Shown here one piece after another: positions 1 to 5,395 of a stretch of DNA of 5,396 nt. The notes under the pieces were generated by a model that was not told where the DNA came from, searched no databases, and was given only the letters and a program-made list of their open reading frames with translations. Both the position numbers and the translations under genes were made by a program. The stretch covers positions 1 through 5,396 of the forward strand of contig JAKLJP010000102.1 in assembly GCA_023151115.1 (NCBI GenBank), in the 5' to 3' direction. Position 1 is the stretch's first letter. Each line of letters begins with the position of its first letter. The stretch comes from Anaerolineae bacterium (GTDB lineage Bacteria; Chloroflexota; Anaerolineae; 4572-78; J111).

Positions 1-2
1 AA

Positions 3-776
3 AAGTTGGTCTGGCCCACCGGCCCCCGCGATGATGTCATCCCGGTTGAAGACGCCGCCGACTTTATCGGCGAAACTATTGTCGTCGAAGGGACGGTAAC
101 ACGGACTCATAACTCCGGTAATGCTGTTTTTCTCAACTTCGCCGTAGATAACCAGGAAGTTTTTACCGCCGTTATTTTTCCTGATGATTGGCCCAAATTC
201 CCGGCCCCGCCCGAAACACTTTTCGCCGGTAAATTGGTCAGGGTTGAAGGGGTTATCGAAGAGTATCAGGACACGCCAGAGATCATTATCAAAGACCCCT
301 GGCAAATAGAAGTAGCCTTAACTCTGGGCCAGCCGGTGGTCAGTAATTGTGACTGCCAGCAGGCCCAGGCCTTACAGCCGCCCACGGTTACCCCGACGGC
401 GCTTGCAGCGGTCCTGGAAACTCCTCCTGCTGAGGTTCCTGCTACGGCTGAACCGGCTGAAACCAGTCCTGCCGCCGTCAGCGAAACCGTTATTTCCTGG
501 GCCGACGCTGCGGCTTATGAGGGTCAAACCGTAACCGTAGAAGGGAGAGTGGTGGATACCTACAATTCGGAGAAAGTGGTGCTTTTGAATTTTGACCAGG
601 ATTATCGCACCACCTTTAAAGTGGCTATTTTTGCCGATGCCTGGCCGCTCTTTCCGGCTCCACCCCACGAATATTATCGCGACAAGTTGGTCCGGGTGAC
701 CGGCCAGATCCAAATGTATCAAAATGCCCCGGAAATTATCGTCGAGCAGCCCGAACAGATTGAGATTGTGGAGTAA
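3..776 (+). CDS. Tandem OB-fold-like domain protein, 5' end outside the window
   Basis: Open from the left edge to TAA at 774-776. A TTG at 6 could be a start, but no ribosome site is visible, a lysine codon precedes it in frame, and the first domain begins almost at once, so the true start (perhaps with a signal peptide) probably lies upstream. Counting from the TTG, residues 16-103 and 167-254 are two copies of one domain. They align without gaps by hand with 45 of 88 positions identical, sharing VEG, LNF, a WP-x-FPAPP motif, KLVRV, YQ-x-x-PEII and a final QIE. The beta-rich pattern with a V-x-V-x-G opening and a final PxQIE strand is that of OB-fold domains of the nucleic-acid-binding type. 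Residues 105-160 are a Pro/Ala/Thr linker with a Cys-Asp-Cys at 115-117. The ligand is unknown: DNA is an inference from the fold and from comEC nearby, and a protein or sugar is possible. It is probably co-transcribed with the next gene, 8 bases away. Confidence 0.85.
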   Translation, partial: KLVWPTGPRDDVIPVEDAADFIGETIVVEGTVTRTHNSGNAVFLNFAVDNQEVFTAVIFPDDWPKFPAPPETLFAGKLVRVEGVIEEYQDTPEIIIKDPWQIEVALTLGQPVVSNCDCQQAQALQPPTVTPTALAAVLETPPAEVPATAEPAETSPAAVSETVISWADAAAYEGQTVTVEGRVVDTYNSEKVVLLNFDQDYRTTFKVAIFADAWPLFPAPPHEYYRDKLVRVTGQIQMYQNAPEIIVEQPEQIEIVE

Positions 777-784
777 TTACTAAC

Positions 785-1744
785 GTGGTTTCTTTGCCAA
801 CCATTCTGTTAATTTTGGCCGGCGTCAGCATCGGCGCAGCGGTCATTGCCGCCCTTATTGCTTTCCGTTCGGCCCGCGAGGCCCGCAGCGCCATTTTTCC
901 GATTGTGCGGGAAGAAGAAACCCTGCGTGCGCAGCGAGCGCGAATTGCCACCTTTATGCTGAGCGCCCTGACCGCCCTCTTTTTAGGTGGATGGTTAGCC
1001 ACACTGCGCCTCGGCGCTCCTCCAACAGACGATAATATCGCCGCCGTCCCCGCCGTCCCCCCGGTAGAGTCGCCAGTAATTGCCTTTGTTACCGAAACGG
1101 CCATAATTGTTACTGCACCCCCTGTGGTTGCCGCAACGTCTACGTTAGCGCAGCAGGTTCAAGCCGTACCTACAGCCACACCGCTTCCCCCGGCCACCTT
1201 GCCGCCGATTTCTACACCTGAGGCCGCCGTTGAAGCATCTGTGGGTCCAGCCACTGCCGCTCAGCCTGCCCCTACCCAACCGCTCCCTCCTTCGCCAACC
1301 TTGCCTCCGCCAACGGCTACTCCTATGCCCCCCACCGCCGTACCGACAGATACACCCACCCCTACCCCCACCGCGACGGTTATTGTCGCCCTGCCCACTT
1401 CTGGCCCACGCACCCCTGCCCCCCCCGGTGTGAGAATGGGGCCAATACAGTTTGCGGCTGACATCACCCCCAATATTGAACCTATCAATCCCGGCGATTT
1501 CTTTCCCCAGAATACCGAGTCGGTCTACGCCGTTTACCCTTACAGCGGCATGGTGGATGGGGTAGATTTTGCCGCGGTGTGGTATCAAAATGGGGTCGAG
1601 TTGTGGCGCGATGAGCAGAAATGGCGCTGGGGCGATAATGCCCAATTTTACAGCTTTCTCAACCCGCCCGGCGACGGGCTTTACAAATTAGAACTTTACG
1701 TTAACGACTCCGTTGTGGCGACTGGTATTTTTGAGATCCGGTAA
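785..1744 (+). CDS. Membrane-anchored protein with Pro/Thr-rich stalk and C-terminal Ig-like domain
   Basis: A 319-residue protein starting at GTG 785. GGAG at 770-773, overlapping the end of the previous gene, is a possible ribosome site with rather long spacing. Residues 5-27 are a hydrophobic membrane segment. Residues 28-55 are strongly charged (several Arg and Glu) and are probably cytoplasmic by the positive-inside rule. Residues 56-76 are a second membrane segment. About 78-214 is a low-complexity stalk rich in Pro, Thr, Ala and Val with TPTPTP-like runs. The C-terminal 100 residues (about 217-319) form a compact beta domain containing a FAADI start, YPYSGM, a V-x-x-x-WYQNG core, a GLYKLELYV strand and a final TGIFEIR. 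I recognise this as the Ig-like terminal domain often seen on Chloroflexota surface proteins. The expected topology is both termini outside. Its function is unknown; it is a display or sensing scaffold at most by inference. It probably shares a transcript with the OB-fold gene before it. Confidence 0.85.
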   Translation: MVSLPTILLILAGVSIGAAVIAALIAFRSAREARSAIFPIVREEETLRAQRARIATFMLSALTALFLGGWLATLRLGAPPTDDNIAAVPAVPPVESPVIAFVTETAIIVTAPPVVAATSTLAQQVQAVPTATPLPPATLPPISTPEAAVEASVGPATAAQPAPTQPLPPSPTLPPPTATPMPPTAVPTDTPTPTPTATVIVALPTSGPRTPAPPGVRMGPIQFAADITPNIEPINPGDFFPQNTESVYAVYPYSGMVDGVDFAAVWYQNGVELWRDEQKWRWGDNAQFYSFLNPPGDGLYKLELYVNDSVVATGIFEIR

Positions 1745-1800
1745 CGTTTTTTAGTTCCGATAGTCTGCTGTTTCACCCACACAAAAACATGAGTTATAAG

Positions 1801-1844
1801 TGGAAGTTTGGCAGGCTGGAAATTTCCAACCTTCCAACCTTCCA
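1801..1844. repeat. Imperfect 22-bp inverted repeat in front of comEC
   Basis: The left arm 1801-1822 and right arm 1823-1844 are reverse complements at 19 of 22 positions by hand alignment (mismatches at arm positions 7, 12 and 16). The centre, TGGAAATTTCCA at 1817-1828, is a perfect 12-bp palindrome. In RNA it would fold into a long stem with a tetraloop-sized turn. The right arm is made of the tandem 8-bp units annotated separately. There is no T tract after it, so it is not a standard terminator. It could be a dispersed palindromic repeat, a binding site or an mRNA structure controlling comEC. Confidence 0.75.
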
Positions 1845-1863
1845 ACCTTCCAACATTGCAACC
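1824..1863 (+). repeat. Five tandem 8-bp units (TTCCAACC type) ending at the comEC start
   Basis: The units lie at 1824-1831, 1832-1839, 1840-1847, 1848-1855 (last base A) and 1856-1863 (third base G); the first three are identical. The array ends 2 bases before the comEC ATG at 1866, leaving no room for a purine-rich ribosome site. Because 8 is not a multiple of 3, a gain or loss of one unit would shift any frame read through it. Translating the array gives an artificial Pro/Asn/Phe-rich N-terminal tail when comEC is wrongly started upstream. Confidence 0.9.
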
Positions 1864-1865
1864 TC

Positions 1866-4250
1866 ATGACTCCCCTGATCCGCTTCGGCCTGGCCTGGCT
1901 GGCCGGGATTGCCCTGGCCGGGTGGCTTGAGCTACCCTGGGTTTTGGTGTTGTTGGCTGCACTGCCGGCCCTCGGCGCGCTGTTGCTTTACCGGCAAAGT
2001 CCGGCCCTTCGATTGTGGGCAATCACAGCCCTGATCTTTCTGGCCGGTATGTTCCGGGTCCTCTTTTTCCAACCCGTCTTTGATGAAAACGACCTGGCGT
2101 TTTACAACGACACTCCGCGTCCGGTCAGAATCACCGGCCTGGTGGTTGACGAGCCGGATGTGCGCGACACTTACATCAACCTCCGCCTGGAAGCCGAGTC
2201 ACTGCAACAAGGCGATAGCACGCTGTCTGTCAGCGGTTTACTTTTGGTGCGCGCCCCGCGCTACCCGGAGCGTTTTTATGGCGACCGACTGACCGTTGCC
2301 GGTCAACTAGAAACGCCGCCCGTTTTTGAGGATTTCTCCTACAAAGACTACTTGGCTCGTTTTGGTATCCATTCGCTGATGCGCCGGCCCCGCATCGAAC
2401 TCATCGCCAGCAACCAGGGCAACCCCTTCTGGGCCGCGCTGCTGGCCTTCAAAGCCCGCGCCGCGCAAACCATCAACCGCATTCTGGCTGAACCTTACGC
2501 CTCGCTGCTAAACGGCATCCTCCTCGGCATCGAAACGGGCATTCCCAAGGGACTGTATGAAACCTTCAATTTGACCGGTACTTCCCACATTATCGTTATT
2601 TCCGGCAGCAATATTTCGCTGATCGCTGGGATATTTTTGCTGCTGGGCCAGAAAGTTTTGGGCAAACGGTACGCCCCACCGCTGGCAATTGGGGGCATCA
2701 TCATTTACACCTTTCTGGTCGGCGCGGATGCGGCGGTGAGCCGGGCGGCGGTGATGGGCTGCGTTTTTGTGCTGGCTATCTGGGTGGGGCGGCCCGGCCT
2801 GGCGTTGAACTCGCTCATCTTTTCCGGCTTTGTCTTGACCCTGCTTAACCCGCTCATTCTGGCTGATGTCGGTTTTCAGCTCAGTTTTATGGCTACCCTC
2901 GGCTTGATATTGCTGGTTCCGCCCCTGGAGCGCAGCATGTTTGGCCTGCTCCAACGCTTGCTCAAAAGGGAGCAGGTCGGCCTAACTATGGCCTTGCTCA
3001 ACGAACTACTGATTGTGACCCTGGCGGCGCAGATTATCACCGGCCCGCTGATTGTCTACCATTTTGGTCGCCTCTCGCTGGTTTCGCTGCTGACCAACCT
3101 GCTGATCCTGCCGGTCCAGCCGCCGGTGATGATTGTCGGCGGGTTAGCCACCCTGGCCGGGATGGTGTGGCTGCCGTTGGGCCAGGCGCTCGGCTGGCTG
3201 GTCTGGCTGCCCCTGGCCTGGACTGTGGCTATGGTTGAGTGGACGGCCCGGCTGCCTTTTGCCTCGCTTGATTTGGGCGAATTCCCCTTGTGGTTGCTGA
3301 TTTTGTTTTACGCCGCCATTGGCGCGGGGGTCTGGTCGGCCCATCAGCCCCGCGAGAAAGAGGAGGCCCAGCCCCGCTTTCACCTGCCCGAAATCGGCTC
3401 GGCCAGCACCCGCCTCTGGGTTGGGGGAGGGGCAGTGGGCGCGTTGCTGGTCTGGCTGGCAGTCTTGTCTCTGCCCGATGGCCGGCTGCACGTGGCCTTT
3501 CTGGATGTGGGCCAGGGGGACGCCATTCTCGTCACCACCCCGGAGGGTCGCCAAATTTTGATTGATGGCGGCCCCACTCCCACCGACCTGACTTGGCGGC
3601 TGGGTCAGGAGATGCCCTTTTGGGATCATTCGCTGGACATGGTTATCAACACGCATCCCGACGCCGACCACCTGGCTGGCCTGCCGCCGCTGCTGGACCG
3701 TTACCAGGTTGCCCAAACTCTTGTTACCGACGTAGCCGGCGACAGCCAACTGTATCGCGAATGGGAAAGTCAACTGACAGAGGCGGCTTTGATCCCCACT
3801 ATCGGCCAGCAGGGGATGCAGCTTACGCTAGGCCAGGGCATCACCGCCACCCTGCTGACCCCCGGTCCGGCTACTGCCCGCGAGGATGCCCCCAACAATC
3901 ACTCCCTGGTTATCCGCCTGGAAATGGGCCGGATCAGTTTTTTGCTGACCGGCGATATCGAAGAGCCGGTGGAACGCAACCTGGTTTTGGAAGGCGCGCC
4001 GCTGGCAGCAACAGTCTTAAAAAGCCCCCATCACGGCAGCAAAACCTCTTCCAGCGAAATGTTTCTGGAGGCGGTCAATCCGCAGATTGTGGTCATCTCG
4101 GTGGGGCAGGATAACGATTACGGCCATCCCTCGCCGGAGGTGCTGGAACGCTATGAGGAACACGGCTTGATTGTCTTCCGCACCGACGAGCAGGGCACGG
4201 TTGAGTTCAGTACGGATGGCGAGCGGTTGTGGGTGGAGACAAATCGGTGA
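1866..4250 (+). CDS. comEC: ComEC/Rec2 family DNA-uptake channel protein
   Basis: A 794-residue integral membrane protein, normal length for ComEC, which moves single-stranded DNA across the cytoplasmic membrane in natural transformation. Residues 1-70 hold three membrane segments and about 71-180 a soluble OB-type (DUF4131) region. The Competence membrane domain follows from about 210, with LLNGILLG at 214-221, an SHIIVISGSN motif at 240-249, AAVSRA at 289-294 and DVGFQLS at 334-340. After a last membrane segment near 517-538 comes a metallo-beta-lactamase-fold domain with FLDVGQGD 545-552, THPDADH 596-602, NNHS 677-680, TGD 695-697, SPHHGS 720-725 and YGHP 752-755. All expected metal-site motifs are present, so the nuclease-like domain looks intact. 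I chose ATG 1866 because the frame upstream to GTG 1800 only translates the tandem repeat, while MTPLIRFGL begins a normal membrane segment. No Shine-Dalgarno is visible, and no comEA or pilus gene lies in the window. Confidence 0.96.
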   Translation: MTPLIRFGLAWLAGIALAGWLELPWVLVLLAALPALGALLLYRQSPALRLWAITALIFLAGMFRVLFFQPVFDENDLAFYNDTPRPVRITGLVVDEPDVRDTYINLRLEAESLQQGDSTLSVSGLLLVRAPRYPERFYGDRLTVAGQLETPPVFEDFSYKDYLARFGIHSLMRRPRIELIASNQGNPFWAALLAFKARAAQTINRILAEPYASLLNGILLGIETGIPKGLYETFNLTGTSHIIVISGSNISLIAGIFLLLGQKVLGKRYAPPLAIGGIIIYTFLVGADAAVSRAAVMGCVFVLAIWVGRPGLALNSLIFSGFVLTLLNPLILADVGFQLSFMATLGLILLVPPLERSMFGLLQRLLKREQVGLTMALLNELLIVTLAAQIITGPLIVYHFGRLSLVSLLTNLLILPVQPPVMIVGGLATLAGMVWLPLGQALGWLVWLPLAWTVAMVEWTARLPFASLDLGEFPLWLLILFYAAIGAGVWSAHQPREKEEAQPRFHLPEIGSASTRLWVGGGAVGALLVWLAVLSLPDGRLHVAFLDVGQGDAILVTTPEGRQILIDGGPTPTDLTWRLGQEMPFWDHSLDMVINTHPDADHLAGLPPLLDRYQVAQTLVTDVAGDSQLYREWESQLTEAALIPTIGQQGMQLTLGQGITATLLTPGPATAREDAPNNHSLVIRLEMGRISFLLTGDIEEPVERNLVLEGAPLAATVLKSPHHGSKTSSSEMFLEAVNPQIVVISVGQDNDYGHPSPEVLERYEEHGLIVFRTDEQGTVEFSTDGERLWVETNR

Positions 4251-4274
4251 AGCCCTGAGGGGTCTTGTGTTTTT
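4250..4274 (+). terminator. Weak terminator-like hairpin after comEC
   Basis: AAG at 4250-4252 can pair with CTT at 4264-4266, and CCT at 4254-4256 with GGG at 4260-4262 (one T-G pair), with one C/T mismatch between the two blocks. This is followed by GTG and five T at 4270-4274. The stem is short and interrupted, so termination would be partial. It overlaps the -35 region of the next promoter. Confidence 0.3.
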
Positions 4275-4292
4275 GCCCGCGAAGGTTATAAT
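4265..4292 (+). promoter_or_regulatory. Sigma-70-like promoter for the toxin-like/DUF2283 pair
   Basis: TATAAT at 4287-4292 is a perfect -10 box. TTGTGT at 4265-4270, 16 bp upstream, matches the first half of the -35 consensus. Transcription would start near 4299, giving a leader of about 25 bases before the ATG at 4325. Position and spacing suit a dedicated promoter separating this cassette from comEC. Confidence 0.55.
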
Positions 4293-4315
4293 CAATCATA
4301 TCTGGTGTTTTTTCT

Positions 4316-4320
4316 GAGGA
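4316..4320 (+). promoter_or_regulatory. Ribosome binding site for the interrupted gene
   Basis: GAGGA at 4316-4320 lies 4 bases before ATG 4325. It is the best Shine-Dalgarno in the window and fixes 4325 as the ancestral start, even though the fourth codon is TGA. No ATG, GTG or TTG follows in frame until codon 67. Confidence 0.6.
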
Positions 4321-4324
4321 TAAG

Positions 4325-4636
4325 ATGCCTAACTGAACTGTTCAAGATAGGTTCGGTAACGAAATTTATCTAACGGAGGAACGCTGGGAACACATCCAAG
4401 AAAGACACGATGAACTGGCGGGACGACTGGATGATCTGTTAGATACGCTGCGATGTGGGGAACGCAAACAGGAATCCCTTGATCCGCAACAATATCGCTA
4501 TCGCCGAGCTTACGAGGACTTATTGTACGGATTTAATCACATTGTCGCTATTGTTGTTTTTAGGTATGACGCCTCTGGTAAATCAAACAACTTTGTTGTT
4601 ACGGCCTGGGGCGCTTATATTCACCCCAAAGGTTAG
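4325..4636 (+). pseudogene. RelE/BECR-nuclease-like toxin gene interrupted by TGA at codon 4
   Basis: From ATG 4325 the frame reads Met-Pro-Asn, then TGA at 4334-4336, then stays open to TAG at 4634-4636 (103 codons in all, counting the TGA). The open part is clearly protein-like: DRFGNEIYLTEERW at 8-21, an HI-x-x-RH motif at 23-28, a QQYRYRR stretch near 55-61, the strand NHIVAIVVFRYD from 71, and NNFVVTAW at 88-95. This layout fits small RelE/BECR-fold nuclease-like proteins near the DUF4258/PBECR group; the family name is my recollection and not certain. CGA to TGA is a single transition and would restore Arg, as in an MPNRTVQDRFGN start. No normal start codon lies between the TGA and TTG 4523, so a full-length product needs readthrough, recoding or a non-standard start. 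TGA ends comEC and the next gene, so the genetic code is standard here. A sequencing error is also possible. The DUF2283 gene follows after 6 bases. Confidence 0.8.
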
Positions 4637-4642
4637 GCTAGG

Positions 4643-5077
4643 ATGAGTAATAAATTAAACTGGTTAGTCGAGCGGGAAATCTCCTTAGAAGGCCAAACTA
4701 TTATTTACAGCTATGACAAAGAGAGTGACATTTTGGAGATTGTTTTTCAAACGGGCCAGGGGGGTATCGGTGTTGACCTGACGGAAAATATCAGCCTACG
4801 TTACAATCGAGCTAATCAAGAACCGCTGAGTTTGATTCTGATTAGCTTTTCTCATCTCATCCGCCCCACTGAATTTGGGCCACCCAGCTTTCAACTAACC
4901 GCTTTAGCCGAATTACCCCTCGAAATGCAACAGATTGTGCTAGGTATCTTGAACTCGTTCCCGGTCAATCGCTTTCTAAAACTCTCCGGTTTACGCCTCT
5001 CCCCTGGCGGCGAATTGCAGCCGATTACCTACCTCACCCAGCCAGACGAATTGGCCTTCGACAAAGTTCTGACTTGA
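4643..5077 (+). CDS. DUF2283-type protein, probable antitoxin-like partner
   Basis: A 144-residue soluble protein starting at ATG 4643 and ending at TGA 5075-5077. Residues 20-72 match the DUF2283 pattern: an IYSYDKESDILEIVF strand pair at 21-35, VDLTENISLRYN at 44-55, and LSLILISFSHL at 62-72. DUF2283 proteins are usually only 50-70 residues, so the C-terminal half (about 73-144) is an extension. It has a predicted helix around LPLEMQQIVLGILNSF and a PVNRFLKLSGLRL segment. There is no membrane segment or signal peptide. It lies 6 bases after the interrupted toxin-like gene with only a weak ribosome site (a TTAGG-type purine stretch), which suggests translational coupling to the upstream frame. 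As I recall, DUF2283 genes commonly sit beside small nuclease-like toxin genes, so an antitoxin role is an inference from context. Its AT-rich DNA contrasts with comEC. Confidence 0.85.
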   Translation: MSNKLNWLVEREISLEGQTIIYSYDKESDILEIVFQTGQGGIGVDLTENISLRYNRANQEPLSLILISFSHLIRPTEFGPPSFQLTALAELPLEMQQIVLGILNSFPVNRFLKLSGLRLSPGGELQPITYLTQPDELAFDKVLT

Positions 5078-5085
5078 TCCCTACC

Positions 5086-5099
5086 TCTGGACATCCAGA
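5086..5099. other. Short inverted repeat after the DUF2283 gene
   Basis: TCTGG at 5086-5090 and CCAGA at 5095-5099 can form a 5-bp stem with a 4-base loop, starting 9 bases after the stop codon. There is no T tract, so it is at best a weak or Rho-assisted end signal, and it may be chance. Confidence 0.25.
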
Positions 5100-5111
5100 C
5101 TGAGACAACAC

Positions 5112-5237
5112 TCACTGCGCCTCACCCAAATAGCACAGAGTCTCCAATCCCCCGGAGCCAGTAGCCAGGTAGATGTAACCATCGGCTACGGCAACATCCA
5201 TAGCTCCGTTATCCGCTCCGTAGGCATCAACTTCAAT
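5112..5237 (-). pseudogene. Remnant of an LVIVD-type beta-propeller protein (C-terminal end)
   Basis: Read on the minus strand from 5237 to the TGA at 5114-5112, this gives about 41 residues with the core GAMDVAVADGYIYLATGSGG, then LETLCYLGEAQ and a stop. The pattern (small residues, then DVAVADGYxYLA, then GSGGL) is the LVIVD/YVTN-like propeller repeat, recognised by eye. Upstream in the same frame a stop appears within about ten codons and nothing resembling another repeat is present, so only the last blade survives. The only ATG inside would give 29 residues. It is probably the 3' stump of a secreted propeller gene cut off by deletion or insertion. Confidence 0.65.
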
Positions 5238-5256
5238 AGAATTTTTGGAACAGATG

Positions 5257-5289
5257 TTTGACTAATTTCTGACCAAATTTTGACCGATA
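5257..5289. repeat. Three 11-bp phased direct repeats (TTTGAC type)
   Basis: TTTGAC at 5257-5262, TCTGAC at 5268-5273 and TTTGAC at 5279-5284 are spaced exactly 11 bp apart, each followed by an AT-rich 5-base spacer. One helical turn per unit is typical of tandem sites bound by winged-helix response regulators of the PhoB/OmpR class. The third unit overlaps the -35 box of a + strand promoter. The regulator is unknown. Confidence 0.5.
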
Positions 5290-5309
5290 ATAACACCAAG
5301 CATTATAAC
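5280..5309 (+). promoter_or_regulatory. Sigma-70-like promoter facing the right edge
   Basis: TTGACC at 5280-5285 and TATAAC at 5304-5309 each match consensus at 5 of 6 positions, with an 18-bp spacer. Transcription would start near 5316 and run out of the window. The only nearby in-frame start is ATG 5376, which leaves seven codons (two Cys, CNLC) before the edge and has no ribosome site, so the target gene cannot be named. Confidence 0.45.
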
Positions 5310-5320
5310 CCTGCTAACAT

Positions 5321-5395
5321 CTATCTATTACCCACAAGTTGGGATTGTTCATTAACAAGATACCAAGTGTCGGCCATGTCCTGTAATCTTTGCCA
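5321..5395 (-). CDS. Possible C-terminal end of a minus-strand gene entering from the right
   Basis: Read on the minus strand from 5395 to TAG at 5323-5321, the frame gives 24 residues containing LQDMADTWYLVNEQSQLVG. The residue mix looks protein-like, but 24 open codons are common by chance and no family can be recognised. If real, its 3' end faces the + strand promoter at 5280-5309, so the two calls compete. Confidence 0.3.
   Translation of the reverse strand, partial: WQRLQDMADTWYLVNEQSQLVGNR

Noticed and set aside
1261..1488. Gly/Val-rich minus-strand frame opposite the Pro/Thr stalk
   Set aside because: It is simply the complement of low-complexity Pro/Thr codons, with no start signal or recognisable domain.
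1771..1800. Possible comEC promoter with TATAAG at 1795-1800
   Set aside because: The -35 candidate TTTCAC at 18 bp spacing matches only two consensus positions, so it is too weak to annotate.
3144..3773. 209-codon minus-strand frame inside comEC
   Set aside because: It is antisense to a well-supported ComEC domain. Its Gln/Gly/Pro-rich composition is typical of the complement of GC-rich coding DNA.
4334..4344. Small dyad TGAACTGTTCA at the in-frame TGA, considered as a selenocysteine signal or LexA-like operator
   Set aside because: The arms are only 5 bp around one base, far too short for a bacterial SECIS hairpin. It lacks the CGAAC-N4-GTTCG form of a LexA box, and such a dyad is expected by chance.
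4455..4646. 63-codon + strand frame overlapping the toxin-like gene
   Set aside because: It is out of frame with the conserved-looking toxin-like frame, has no ribosome site and overlaps the DUF2283 start. It is a shadow of the interrupted gene.
5302..5330. Minus-strand TATAAT overlapping the + strand -10 box
   Set aside because: The sequence at the expected -35 distance (TAATAG) does not resemble a -35 box. A near-palindromic ATTATA reads as a -10 on both strands by chance.
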